A DNA stretch of 64,000 nt from Xanthobacter aminoxidans (GTDB lineage Bacteria > Pseudomonadota > Alphaproteobacteria > Rhizobiales > Xanthobacteraceae), in NCBI RefSeq assembly GCF_023571765.1, contig NZ_JAMJXC010000013.1, positions 98,865 through 162,864 on the forward strand, written 5' to 3'. Both the position numbers and the translations under genes were made by a program. This document shows positions 34,635 to 43,359 of the stretch, one piece after another. The notes beneath the pieces are model-generated. The model saw nothing but the letters and a program-made list of their open reading frames with translations, searched no databases and was not told the DNA's origin. The stretch's first letter is position 1. Each line of letters begins with the position of its first letter.

Positions 34635-35626
34635 CAGCGCACCTCGATGCGCGGATCGAGCCACGCCTGGAGAATGTCGATGGCCGCGTTCACCGCAACC
34701 ACCAGCAGCGACGACAAAAGCAGGATGCCGAGCAGCACATGGAAGTCCCGCCCCATCACCGCCTCGTAGGCGAGCCGGCCGAGGCCGGGCCAGCTGAACA
34801 CGGTCTCCACCACCACCGCCCCGCCCATGAGCCCGGCGAGGTGAATGCCGGCCATGGTGGTGACAGGAATGAGCGCGTTGCGCAGCACGTGGTCGCGGGT
34901 GACGGCGAAGGGCGAGAGGCCCTTGGCGCGGGCGGTGCGCACATGGTCCTGCGTGCGCACCTCGATCATGTCGTCGCGGGTGAGGCGGGCGTAGATGGCC
35001 ACGTAGAAGAGCGCGAGGGAGAGCGCCGGCAGGATCTGGTAGCGCGCCCGGTCCAGCACCGCATCCCAACCGGTGAGGTTCGCGCCGATGGTCTCGGCCC
35101 CGCCGGTGGGCAGCCAGCCAAGCTTCACCGAGAACAGGACGATGAGCATCAGCCCGATCCAGAAGCTCGGGATGGAATAGAACAGCAGCGCGAGAACGCT
35201 CAGAACCCGGTCCGTGGGCCGCCCGGCGAACGTCGCCATGAGCGCCCCGAGCGTGATGCCGATGAGGAGCGCGAAGACGAGGGCGAGGCCCATCAGGCTC
35301 AGTGTGTTGGGCAGCCGCGCGCCGATCAGCTCCGCCACCGGCTGGTTGTAGCGCGGCGAGACGCCGAGGCTGAAATGGGCGAGGTTCCAGAGATACCCGC
35401 CGAGCTGTTCCGCCACCGGCAGATCCAGCCCGAACTTGGATTTCAGCGCGGCAAGCGTCTCCACCGTCGCCGCGCCAGCTTCGCCGGCCAATGCGTCGGC
35501 CGCGTCGCCCGGCGTTAGCCGCAACAGGAAGAAGTTGAGGATGAGGATGCCGATGACGGTCGGCACCGCCTGCAGCGCCGTGCGCCGCACGGCTTTCAGG
35601 ATGCGGGGCAGACGGCGCATGGTCAT
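34634..35626 (-). CDS. ABC transporter permease (DppB-like)
   Basis: A 330-residue inner-membrane permease with about six helices. The DppB signature is visible: FFLLRLTPGDAADALAG at the N-terminus and the EAA loop in DHVRTARAKGLSPFAVTRDH, followed by NALIPVTTMAGIHLAGLMGG. The start ATG overlaps the stop of the binding protein gene (ATGA), and a second in-frame ATG lies two codons on. It pairs with the DppC-like permease. Confidence 0.92.
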   Translation of the reverse strand: MTMRRLPRILKAVRRTALQAVPTVIGILILNFFLLRLTPGDAADALAGEAGAATVETLAALKSKFGLDLPVAEQLGGYLWNLAHFSLGVSPRYNQPVAELIGARLPNTLSLMGLALVFALLIGITLGALMATFAGRPTDRVLSVLALLFYSIPSFWIGLMLIVLFSVKLGWLPTGGAETIGANLTGWDAVLDRARYQILPALSLALFYVAIYARLTRDDMIEVRTQDHVRTARAKGLSPFAVTRDHVLRNALIPVTTMAGIHLAGLMGGAVVVETVFSWPGLGRLAYEAVMGRDFHVLLGILLLSSLLVVAVNAAIDILQAWLDPRIEVR

Positions 35627-37269
35627 TTCTCGATCCACACGTCGGCGAAGGAGGCATCGACGCCGGTGACGCCGATGGTGTGGTTCTTCACCTTCCGGTT
35701 GAAGATGGTGACGCCATCGACGGCGATGAGGCCGAGGGCGGCGACGTCCGCGTAGACCACCTTCTGGAAATCGAGCCACAACTGGCGGCGCTTGGCCGGG
35801 TCCGGCTCGACGGCCGCCGCCTCCAGCAGCCGGTCCACCTCCGGGTTGGCGTAGTGGGAGGCGTTGGAGAAGGGCAGGCCCACGCGGAAATTCTTCGACC
35901 AGAGCGTTCGCTGTACGCCAAGGGTGGGGTCGAACAGGTTCTGCAAGGATTCGAGCGTGAGATCGAAGTCTCGGCCGGTATAGGCCTTCTGGATGTAGGT
36001 GGAGAAATCGAAGAACTGGAAGTCCACGGCGATGCCGACCTTCGCCAGCGCCTGCTTCACGAAATCGCCCGCCGCCTGGGTGTTGAAGGGGTTGGCATAG
36101 AGCTTCAGCGCGAAGCGTGTGCCGTCCGTCTTGCGGGGATAGCCGGCCTCGTCCAGCAGGCGGTTCGCAGCCTTGAGATCAAAGCCGTAGGGTTCGAGCG
36201 CGGGGTCGTAGAAGGCCTTCAGCTTGGGGCTGATGACCGAGGGCGCCACCGCGCCATAGCCGTAATAGACCACATCCAGCAACTTCTGCTGATCTATGGC
36301 GTGGGCGATGGCCAGGCGTACCCGCTTGTCCTGAAGGATGGGCCGCTCGAAGTTGAAATAGAGCTGGGTCATCCGCCCGGCGTATTCATAGCCGCGCGTC
36401 TCGGCGCCGAGCCCCGGCAAGGCGGAAACGCGGGCGAGGTCCGCATAGGGCACGGGCGGACCGCCAGCGAGATCGAGCTCACCCGCCTCGAACGCCGCCG
36501 AGCGCGCGCTCTGGTCGGCGATGAAGCGCACCACGATTCGGTCCAGATACGGCTTGCCCTTGTCCCAGTAATCGGGATTGCGCTCCAGGATGATGTGGCT
36601 GCCGCGCACCCATTCCTTGAAGATGAACGGGCCGGTGCCGATGGGCGCCGCGCCGTTCTTGTTGGTGAGCGGATCCGTCCCCTCGTAGATGTGCTTCGCC
36701 ACGATGGGCGATTCGTTGGCGTCGAGAGCAGTGAGGAGATAGGGCGCCGGCTTCGATAGGCGGATGATGGCGGTGTGCGGATCGGGCGTCTCCACCGCCG
36801 TCACCGAGGCGAAGGTGGCGCGGCCGCGCGGGTGGCCTTCCTTCAGGAGCTGGATGGAATAGGCCACATCATCGGCGGTGAAGTCCCGCCCGTCGTGCCA
36901 CTTCACCCCCTCGCGCAGCTTGAAAATGTAGGTCAGCCCGTCGGGGCTCACGCTCCATTCCGTCGCCAGCGCGGGCTTGGGGTTGAAGTCGAGATCGTAG
37001 GTGAGGAGGCCCTCCGTCACCTTGGGCGAGACGCGCTGGGTGGGCCCGGCGGTGTGGGCGATGGTCACCAGCGTCGAGGGTTCGTGCTCCACCAGAAAGC
37101 GCAGCACGCCGCCGCGCACCGGCTGGGGCGCGGCCTCCGTCTCCGCAGCGAATGACGGCGTCCCGGCCGACGCCGCGATCACGCACGCCGCCGCCAGAAG
37201 CCCCTTCAGAACCGCCCGACGCGGAGGCGGGGCGAGGAACGGGAATGCGTCTGCGGGCGGCGGGGCCAT
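35623..37269 (-). CDS. ABC transporter substrate-binding protein, family 5 (peptide/glutathione/nickel type)
   Basis: A 548-residue periplasmic protein. The N-terminus has PRRAVLKG before a hydrophobic core and SFAAETEA, a probable twin-arginine signal. The SBP family 5 signature is at VSPKVTEGLLTYDLDFNPKP, followed by YIFKLREGVKWHDGRDFTADD and IGTGPFIFKEWVRGSHIILE. The ATG at 37269 has AGGAGA upstream. It leads a nine-gene minus-strand operon (binding protein, two permeases, two ATPases, aldo/keto reductase, two LLM monooxygenases, nitroreductase). The ligand is unknown; context favours a sulfur-containing compound. Confidence 0.9.
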   Translation of the reverse strand: MAPPPADAFPFLAPPPRRAVLKGLLAAACVIAASAGTPSFAAETEAAPQPVRGGVLRFLVEHEPSTLVTIAHTAGPTQRVSPKVTEGLLTYDLDFNPKPALATEWSVSPDGLTYIFKLREGVKWHDGRDFTADDVAYSIQLLKEGHPRGRATFASVTAVETPDPHTAIIRLSKPAPYLLTALDANESPIVAKHIYEGTDPLTNKNGAAPIGTGPFIFKEWVRGSHIILERNPDYWDKGKPYLDRIVVRFIADQSARSAAFEAGELDLAGGPPVPYADLARVSALPGLGAETRGYEYAGRMTQLYFNFERPILQDKRVRLAIAHAIDQQKLLDVVYYGYGAVAPSVISPKLKAFYDPALEPYGFDLKAANRLLDEAGYPRKTDGTRFALKLYANPFNTQAAGDFVKQALAKVGIAVDFQFFDFSTYIQKAYTGRDFDLTLESLQNLFDPTLGVQRTLWSKNFRVGLPFSNASHYANPEVDRLLEAAAVEPDPAKRRQLWLDFQKVVYADVAALGLIAVDGVTIFNRKVKNHTIGVTGVDASFADVWIEK

Positions 37270-37350
37270 GCCGGGTCTCCTTGGCTGCGGGAAGCGCGAT
37301 GGGGGCATCACGCGACCCAACGATATGGCCCGGCTCCGGGGCGTCAATTA

Positions 37351-37374
37351 TTTTTTGATAAAATCGATGAAAAA
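37351..37374. promoter_or_regulatory. AT-rich candidate operator in the divergent promoter
   Basis: An AT island in GC-rich DNA, between the divergent binding-protein and dioxygenase genes. T5 and A5 arms (37351-37355 and 37370-37374) flank a core ATAAAAT followed two bases later by AT. The core and spacing match the 24-mer at 25764-25787 (15 of 24 positions identical), so one regulator may control both promoters. Confidence 0.45.
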
Positions 37375-37472
37375 GATAGATTATAGTCGAGCTACCGGCG
37401 TCGGGAACCATCCGGCGCGCCGGCGCGTGCGGCCACCGCCCGCGTCAAACGCCTGTCAGGAAAGGAAAACCG

Positions 37473-38447
37473 ATGCCCAGCGCCGCGCCCATCTCCTCCA
37501 GCGAAGGCGGTTTTGCCGACCTGCCGCCGCGCCACATCGCCGTGCATCCGCTCACCGGCCACATCGGCGCGGAGATCGAGGCGCCGGACCTCTCCCGCTC
37601 GCTTTCGCCGGAGGTGGTGGACGAAATCCGCGCCGCGCTGCTCAAGTGGAAGGTGGTGTTCTTCCGCGACCAGCCTCTGAGCCATGCCGAGCATGTGGCG
37701 CTGGCCTCGGCCTTCGGCGCGCCCACCATCGGCCATCCCGTGTTCGGCTTCGTGGAAGGCTATCCGCAGGTCTATTCCGTCGGCCGCGACCGTTTCGCCA
37801 CGCGCCATACCGGCGAGCCCCTGATCCGCCCCTGGACCGGCTGGCACACGGACGTGACCGCCGCGGTGAACCCGCCCGCCGCCTCCATCCTGCGCGGCGT
37901 CACCATCCCGCCCTATGGCGGCGACACCTTCTGGACCAACCTCGCGGTGGCCTATGAGGCGCTGTCGCCCACTTTGCGCGGCTTCGTCGATACCCTGCGC
38001 GGCATCCATGCCTTCGCCCCGCCCGAGGGGCAGGCCGGCACCGCCGACTTCAAGGAGAAGAACCGGCGCCGTCCGCTGGTGAGCGAGCATCCTCTGGTGC
38101 GTGTCATCCCCGAGACCGGCGAGCGGGTGCTGTTCGTCAGCCCCTCCTTCCTCAAGAGCGTCACCGGCCTCACCCCGCGCGAGAGCCAGCAACTGCTGGA
38201 CCTGCTGTTCGAGCACATCACCCGACCGGAATTCACTGTGCGCTTCCGCTGGCGGCCGGGCTCCATCGCCTTCTGGGACAACCGCACCACCGCGCACCTC
38301 GCCCCGCGCGACATCTATGCGCTCGACTTCGACCGCCAGCTCTACCGCATCACCCTCAAGGGCGACGTGCCGGTGGGCGTGGACGGGCGCCCCTCAGCCA
38401 TCATCGAGGGCGAGCCGCTGGAGGCCTTCACCGCCGGCACCGCCTGA
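37473..38447 (+). CDS. TauD/TfdA-family 2-oxoglutarate/Fe(II) dioxygenase
   Basis: A 324-residue non-heme iron enzyme. The metal triad is His125 and Asp127 in GWHTDVTA and His275 in DNRTTAHLA; arginines just after (RDIYALDFDRQLYR) would hold 2-oxoglutarate. FFRDQPLSHAEHVALASAFG is typical of the family. Relatives release sulfite from taurine, alkylsulfates or sulfonates. AGGAAAGG precedes the ATG. It is divergent from the importer operon. Confidence 0.92.
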   Translation: MPSAAPISSSEGGFADLPPRHIAVHPLTGHIGAEIEAPDLSRSLSPEVVDEIRAALLKWKVVFFRDQPLSHAEHVALASAFGAPTIGHPVFGFVEGYPQVYSVGRDRFATRHTGEPLIRPWTGWHTDVTAAVNPPAASILRGVTIPPYGGDTFWTNLAVAYEALSPTLRGFVDTLRGIHAFAPPEGQAGTADFKEKNRRRPLVSEHPLVRVIPETGERVLFVSPSFLKSVTGLTPRESQQLLDLLFEHITRPEFTVRFRWRPGSIAFWDNRTTAHLAPRDIYALDFDRQLYRITLKGDVPVGVDGRPSAIIEGEPLEAFTAGTA

Positions 38448-38477
38448 CGCCCTTTTTCCCTTCCTCCCCGCCTCACG

Positions 38478-38511
38478 GGCCTGCGCCTCACCCGCGCGGG
38501 CCTGCCTTTTT
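38478..38511 (+). terminator. Terminator after the dioxygenase gene
   Basis: A nine-pair stem (38478-38486 with 38494-38502, one G-U), a seven-base loop CTCACCC and a T-run at 38507-38511. It suggests the following two genes are only partly co-transcribed with the dioxygenase. Confidence 0.65.
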
Positions 38512-38551
38512 CATCAGCCCAGGTTTTCCCTGCCACCGGACGCCCCACCCC

Positions 38552-38896
38552 ATGAGCCGCGACTTCCTCATCCTCCTCGCCCCCGGTTTCACTGATCCGC
38601 AGAAGCCCGGCCGGCGCTTCTTCTGCCCCGACTGCAACCAGATCGAGGGGGTGCTCGCGAGTAATCCGGGCCTCGCCAGCCGCATCACCGTGAAGCGCGT
38701 GTCTTTCCTGCGGCCGCGGGCCGAGGTGGTGGCGCTGCTTGGGCCGGACAATCAGGGCCTGCCCGTCCTCATCCTCGGCGACGCGGCGCCCCTCCCGGCG
38801 GATGCGCAGGCCTATGGCACCTACCGTTTCGTCACCGACATCCGCCGCATCCTGGAGCTGATCGCCGAGCGCCACGGCGTCCCGTTCCCGCATTGA
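38552..38896 (+). CDS. DUF3088 family protein
   Basis: A 114-residue protein. LLAPGFTDPQKPGRRFFCPDCNQIEGV is split here as LLAPGFTDP and RRFFCPDCNQIEG; with RPRAEVVALLGPDNQGLPVL it matches DUF3088. The CPDC is a C-x-x-C near the start of a thioredoxin-like fold and could be redox active. No function is established for the family. It lies between a dioxygenase and an aldo/keto reductase gene, 59 bases before the latter. Confidence 0.82.
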   Translation: MSRDFLILLAPGFTDPQKPGRRFFCPDCNQIEGVLASNPGLASRITVKRVSFLRPRAEVVALLGPDNQGLPVLILGDAAPLPADAQAYGTYRFVTDIRRILELIAERHGVPFPH

Positions 38897-38955
38897 CGCG
38901 GCCAGCCCGCGCAGCCACCCTCCGCGCCGTTCCCTCCTGTGGATTTCCATTTCCC

Positions 38956-40011
38956 ATGCTTGATTATCGCCCCCTCGGGCGCACCGGCATCACGGTGTCG
39001 TCCATCGCGCTCGGCACCATGACGTTCGGCGAGCAGAACACCGAGGCCGAGGGCCACGCCCAGCTCGACATCGCCCGAGACCGCGGCATCAATCTCATCG
39101 ACGCCGCCGAGCTTTATCCCATCCCGCCCAAAGCCGAGACGCAGGGCGCCACCGAGCGCATCATCGGCTCCTGGCTGAAGGCGCGCGGCGGCCGCGACAA
39201 GGTGGTGATCGCCACCAAGGTGGTGGGCCGCTCGGACGCCACCTATTTCCGCGCCGACGGCAGCACCACGCGGCTCGATGCGAAGAACATCAACGAGGCC
39301 GTCGAAGGCTCGCTGAAGCGCCTCGGCACCGATTACATCGACCTCTACCAGCTCCACTGGCCCGATCGCGCCGTGCCCCTGTTCGGCCAGCGCGCCACCA
39401 CCCGCGCGCGCGGCGGCGGTGATGGCCCGGAGGTGACGGTGGAGGAGACGCTGGCCGCCCTCGATGCCTTGGTGAAGGCCGGGAAGGTGCGCCACATCGG
39501 CCTCTCCAACGAGACCGCCTGGGGCCTATCCGCCTTCCTCGCCGCAGCGGAAAAGGGCATCGGCCCGCGCGTCGTTTCGGTGCAGAACGCCTACAACCTT
39601 GTGAACCGCACCTATGAGACGGGCCTTGCCGAATTCCATCAGCGCGAGGACGTGGGCCTGCTCGCCTATTCGCCACTGGCGCAGGGCTTTCTGACAGGCA
39701 AATATCTCGACGGCGCCCTGCCCGCCGGCGCCCGAAAAACGCTGTTCAACCGCACCCAGCGTTACGAGAAGCCGGGCACGGAAGAGGCGGTGCGCGCCTA
39801 CGTGGCGCTGGCGCGGGAGGTCGGCCTGACGCCCGCGCAGCTCGCCCTCGCCTTCGTCACCAGCCGGCCGTTCGTGACCTCCAACATCATCGGCGCGACC
39901 ACCCTCGCGCAGCTGGAGGAAAATCTCGGCGCGCTCGACGTGACCCTGACGCCGGAGATCGAAGACCGCATCGACGCCCTGCACCAGCTGCACGGAAACC
40001 CCGCGCCCTGA
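38956..40011 (+). CDS. Aldo/keto reductase (Tas-like)
   Basis: A 351-residue reductase. The tetrad is Asp49 and Tyr54 (LIDAAELYPIPP), Lys88 (IATKVVGRSD) and His134 (YQLHWPDRAVPLFG). The loop ELYPIPPKAETQGATERIIG and the insertion after DRAVPLFGQ are typical of the Tas group. ATG 38956 is chosen because MLDYRPLGRTGITVSSIALG is the family start. It is the third reductase of this type in the window and ends a plus-strand unit after TauD and DUF3088. Confidence 0.92.
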   Translation: MLDYRPLGRTGITVSSIALGTMTFGEQNTEAEGHAQLDIARDRGINLIDAAELYPIPPKAETQGATERIIGSWLKARGGRDKVVIATKVVGRSDATYFRADGSTTRLDAKNINEAVEGSLKRLGTDYIDLYQLHWPDRAVPLFGQRATTRARGGGDGPEVTVEETLAALDALVKAGKVRHIGLSNETAWGLSAFLAAAEKGIGPRVVSVQNAYNLVNRTYETGLAEFHQREDVGLLAYSPLAQGFLTGKYLDGALPAGARKTLFNRTQRYEKPGTEEAVRAYVALAREVGLTPAQLALAFVTSRPFVTSNIIGATTLAQLEENLGALDVTLTPEIEDRIDALHQLHGNPAP

Positions 40012-40019
40012 ACGGCTTC

Positions 40020-40049
40020 GCACCGCCGTCCGCAGGTGGGCGGCGGTGC
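40020..40049 (+). terminator. Hairpin after the aldo/keto reductase gene
   Basis: A nine-bp stem GCACCGCCG (40020-40028) with CGGCGGTGC (40041-40049), nine bases after the stop codon. No T-run follows, so the strength is uncertain. Confidence 0.5.
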
Positions 40050-40144
40050 ATCCGGGGCGTTCAGGCAGAAGCCGCGCAGCGCCCGGCCCATCGGCCTGAC
40101 CGGGTTCAGAGATAGAGCTTCCATCTTCCAGGATGGGAAGCAAT

Positions 40145-40447
40145 ATGATCGTCTGCGGGTTCCACCGGTCCCAGTTTCAAGAGGCTGCCAGCGCTGGGAC
40201 GCCGATCCGCGATAAAGCGCGAGGCGATGCCGTGCCTGTTGTCGTTCCGATCCGTCGGCTGCTCTGCGAAAGATGTGGCGCTGAATTCACGTGCGGATCG
40301 GCGTCCTCCGTTTCCGATTCATGGTGCTGGTGCCAGGATCTGCCAAAACTGGAGGTCAGGCAGGCCGAAGGGGATTGCCTTTGCCCTGAGTGTCTGCAAC
40401 GCGAGATCAGGCATCAGCAGCCCGGACGAAACCCCTGCAAATCCTGA
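40145..40447 (+). CDS. Cysteine-rich CWC family protein
   Basis: About 100 residues. The C-terminal half has LCERCGAEFTCG, SWCWCQDLPKL and GDCLCPECLQREI, the CWC (Cys-rich) domain with four C-x-C or C-x-x-C pairs, likely to bind zinc. The ATG at 40145 follows GGGAAG at ribosome-site distance; a longer frame starts at ATG 40133. The N-terminal 40 residues look unrelated to the family. It stands alone between the sulfur cluster and metE. Confidence 0.7.
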   Translation: MIVCGFHRSQFQEAASAGTPIRDKARGDAVPVVVPIRRLLCERCGAEFTCGSASSVSDSWCWCQDLPKLEVRQAEGDCLCPECLQREIRHQQPGRNPCKS

Positions 40448-40660
40448 CTACCCTTTCGAACGCTCACCTGCTGCAGAGCACGGACCCTTAGGTCGGCTCC
40501 GACGCCCGGCTGGCGGATTTGAACAATGTGGGCTGTGAAAATCCGTGGAGCGCGCCCACGAGAGACAGCGAGCCGGTGACACCACGCGCGCTCCAACCCT
40601 TGGGCAGGCGGCGCCTTCATGGCAGGCGCAGGCTGTCCGCCCGCGCCTGCCTGTTTCGGA
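40448..40660. other. Intergenic region with terminator hairpin for metE
   Basis: No gene is supported. Next to the metE stop is a nine-bp stem GGCAGGCGC (40621-40629) with GCGCCTGCC (40643-40651), a probable terminator for metE on the minus strand. The rest shows nothing recognisable. Confidence 0.5.
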
Positions 40661-43027
40661 TCAGTTCGTGGCTGACCTGATAGCCCGCGCGGCGGCGACC
40701 ATGTTGACGAGCGCGGGCTTCACCTCCTCCCATTTGCGGGTTTTCAGGCCGCAATCGGGATTGATCCAGATCTGGCTGTCGTCCAGCCGCTGGCGGGCGC
40801 GCGACAGCAGATCCGTCATCTCCGAGACCGCGGGCACGCGGGGGGAATGGATGTCGTAGACGCCGGGCCCGATCTCGTTCGGGTACTTGTAGCTGCGGAA
40901 GGCGTCGAGCAGCTCCATCTTCGAGCGCGAGGTCTCGATGGAGATGACGTCCGCGTCCATGGCACCGATGGCATCGATAATGTCGTTGAACTCGGAATAG
41001 CACATGTGGGTGTGGATCTGCGTCTGGTCGCCGACGCCGGACGAGCACAGACGGAAGCACTCCACCGCCCACCGGAGATATTCACCCCACTGGCTCCGGC
41101 GCAGCGGCAGTCCCTCGCGCAGGGCCGCCTCATCGATCTGGATCATGGCGGCGCCCGCCTGCTCCAGATCTTCCACCTCGTCGCGGATGGCGAGGGCGAT
41201 CTGCCGGCATGCAGCGCTGCGCGGAAGGTCATTGCGCACAAACGACCAGTTGAGGATGGTGACCGGCCCGGTGAGCATACCCTTGAGCGGCTTCTGCGTC
41301 AGCGACTGGGCGTAGCGCCACCACTCCACGGTCATGGGCGCCGGGCGGGCGACGTCGCCGAACAGGATGGGCGGCCGCACATAGCGTGAACCGTAGCTCT
41401 GGACCCAGCCGTGCTTGGTGAAGGCGAAACCGGAGAGTTGCTCGCCGAAATACTGAACCATGTCATTACGTTCGAACTCGCCGTGGACCAGCACGTCGAG
41501 GCCGATGTCCTCCTGCCAGCGCACCGCACGCGCGGTCTCCTCGCGCAGGAATTGGGTGTAAGCGTCATCGCTCAGCGAACCCTTGGCATGAGCCGAACGA
41601 GCCTGGCGCACCTCGGCGGTCTGCGGGAATGAGCCGATGGTCGTGGTGGGAAAGGCGGGAAGGCCGAAGCGCTTGCGCTGGAGATCGGCACGCGTGCCGA
41701 ACGGGCTCGTGCGGCGGGCCATGGCGGTCGTGACCGCGCCGGTTCGCGCCGCGACTGCCGCGTTGTGCACCTTGGGCGATGTCCGACGCGCTTCAGCTGC
41801 CGCAGCGGAGGCATCCAGCCCGTCCTTCACCCGCGTGCTGTCGCCCGAAAACGCGGCCGAGAGCACGGCAAGCTCGTCCATCTTCTGCAGCGAGAAGGCG
41901 AGCCAGGACTTCAGGTCCGGATCGAGATCGGTCTCCTGATCGAGATCCACCGGTACGTGGAGAAGCGAGCATGAGGGCGCAAGCTGCACATGATCGGTGC
42001 CGCGCCGTGCAACCACTCGCTTCAGACGTTCCGCGAGCGCCGGCAGGTTCGCACGCCAGATGTTGCGCCCGTCGATGGCTCCAAGCGACAGCACGAGGCC
42101 CGGACGGGCCTTCTCAACCACCGCCTCAAGCTGTTCCGGCGCACGCACCAGGTCCACATGGAGGCCGGCAACCGGCAAGGACAGGGCCGCATCGAGATTG
42201 TCGCCGAGCGCGCCGAAATAGGTGGCGAGCATGATCTTGAGGTTGGGCAGAGCGTGCGCGATGGAGGCATAGGCACGCCGCAGGGCGTCACGCGCAGCAT
42301 CGTCGAGATCGAGCACGAGACAGGGCTCGTCGATCTGCACCCACTCGGCGCCGTTGGCGGACAGGCGGCGGAGCACATCCACATAGACCGGCAGGATGTT
42401 GCCGAGGAGGCTCAGGGGATCGAAGCCCGCCTCCTTGCTCTTGCCGAGCTTCAGGAAGGTGACAGGCCCGAGCAGCACCGGCCGGGTTTCATAGCCGAGG
42501 GCCTTGGCCTCGCGATACTCGTCCACCGCCTTCAGGCTGGCGAGCTGGAAGGTCTGGTTCGGAGCAAATTCCGGCACCATGTAGTGATAATTGGTGTCGA
42601 ACCACTTCGTCATTTCCTGCGCCGGCGCCCCTCGCCCTGCACTTCCGTCCCCGTGATGGGAATGGCCACAGGAGGCCTCGGACGCCGCGCCATCAGCGCC
42701 CCGGGCCATGGCGAAATAGACCGCGAGCGGGACCTTTCCACCGCGCCAGCCATAGACTTCAGGAATGGCGCCGACCATCACGCTGGTGTCCAACACCTGA
42801 TCGTAGAGAGAGAAGTCGTTGGACGGGATCACGGTCACGCCGCGCGCCTTCTGGCGAGCCCAGTTCGCGGCGCGCAGGGCAGCGGAGACGTCCAGCAGCT
42901 CCGCTTCGCTGATCTTGCCGGCCCAATAACTTTCAAGCGCCGCCTTCAGCTCCCGGCGTGGACCGATGCGGGGCGTCCCGAGCGTGGCCACGGGAATGGC
43001 GGGGGGTGGTGTGGTGATCGTCGTCAC
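40661..43027 (-). CDS. metE: Cobalamin-independent methionine synthase
   Basis: A 788-residue enzyme that methylates homocysteine with 5-methyltetrahydropteroyltri-glutamate in the cytoplasm. The zinc site is complete and spaced as in E. coli: His674 and Cys676 (IHTHMCYSEF), Glu698 (ISIETSRS) and Cys759 (INPDCGLKTRKW). FGLPAFPTTTIGSFPQT marks the C-terminal domain. Odd feature: a His/Gly/Ser/Cys-rich insert (SCGHSHHGDGSAGRGA) just before EMTKWFDTNYHYMVPEF. Expression should be shut off by cobalamin through the riboswitch upstream, and probably also by a repressor at 43360-43379. Confidence 0.97.
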   Translation of the reverse strand: MTTITTPPPAIPVATLGTPRIGPRRELKAALESYWAGKISEAELLDVSAALRAANWARQKARGVTVIPSNDFSLYDQVLDTSVMVGAIPEVYGWRGGKVPLAVYFAMARGADGAASEASCGHSHHGDGSAGRGAPAQEMTKWFDTNYHYMVPEFAPNQTFQLASLKAVDEYREAKALGYETRPVLLGPVTFLKLGKSKEAGFDPLSLLGNILPVYVDVLRRLSANGAEWVQIDEPCLVLDLDDAARDALRRAYASIAHALPNLKIMLATYFGALGDNLDAALSLPVAGLHVDLVRAPEQLEAVVEKARPGLVLSLGAIDGRNIWRANLPALAERLKRVVARRGTDHVQLAPSCSLLHVPVDLDQETDLDPDLKSWLAFSLQKMDELAVLSAAFSGDSTRVKDGLDASAAAAEARRTSPKVHNAAVAARTGAVTTAMARRTSPFGTRADLQRKRFGLPAFPTTTIGSFPQTAEVRQARSAHAKGSLSDDAYTQFLREETARAVRWQEDIGLDVLVHGEFERNDMVQYFGEQLSGFAFTKHGWVQSYGSRYVRPPILFGDVARPAPMTVEWWRYAQSLTQKPLKGMLTGPVTILNWSFVRNDLPRSAACRQIALAIRDEVEDLEQAGAAMIQIDEAALREGLPLRRSQWGEYLRWAVECFRLCSSGVGDQTQIHTHMCYSEFNDIIDAIGAMDADVISIETSRSKMELLDAFRSYKYPNEIGPGVYDIHSPRVPAVSEMTDLLSRARQRLDDSQIWINPDCGLKTRKWEEVKPALVNMVAAARAIRSATN

Positions 43028-43149
43028 GGCTCTTCAACCCTTCCGTTGAATGAGCGAAGGCCATGGCAGCCGCGACAGGGCGCGGTGGGCGCGAGCCAAC
43101 CGAGACCCAAGCGCACCACCAGGACACCCCGCCCGAGTACGTATGTTGT

Positions 43150-43318
43150 CGGGGCAGGTCTCCTGGCTCACGGGTCTCGGCCGGTCGTCCGTCTTCCCAG
43201 GATTGCTCCCAGTGACATGAATGGACGTCAGCTCGCCGCTTACAGTTGCGGGGGCAGCGCCGGCATTAAACCGGCTTCCCTCTTAGCTCCGGTGCCACAA
43301 ACGGCCCAGAGAACCACG
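43150..43318 (-). promoter_or_regulatory. Cobalamin riboswitch of metE
   Basis: On the minus strand the order is GCTAAGAGGGAAGCCGG, the core TGCCCCCGCAACTGTAAGC, GTCACTGG, CCTGGGAAGAC and the 3' end GACCCGTGAGCCAGGAGACC. It ends about 120 bases before the metE ATG. B12 binding would turn off the B12-independent enzyme. Confidence 0.95.
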
Positions 43319-43359
43319 ACGCCGTCAACGTACGCGCCAAACTCCAGCACGTCAACGAC

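Noticed and set aside
33594..35657. A 687-codon open frame that could suggest a fused permease.
   Set aside because: Only the part from the ATG at 34634 resembles a DppC permease; the rest is the shadow of the DppB-like gene in a different frame.
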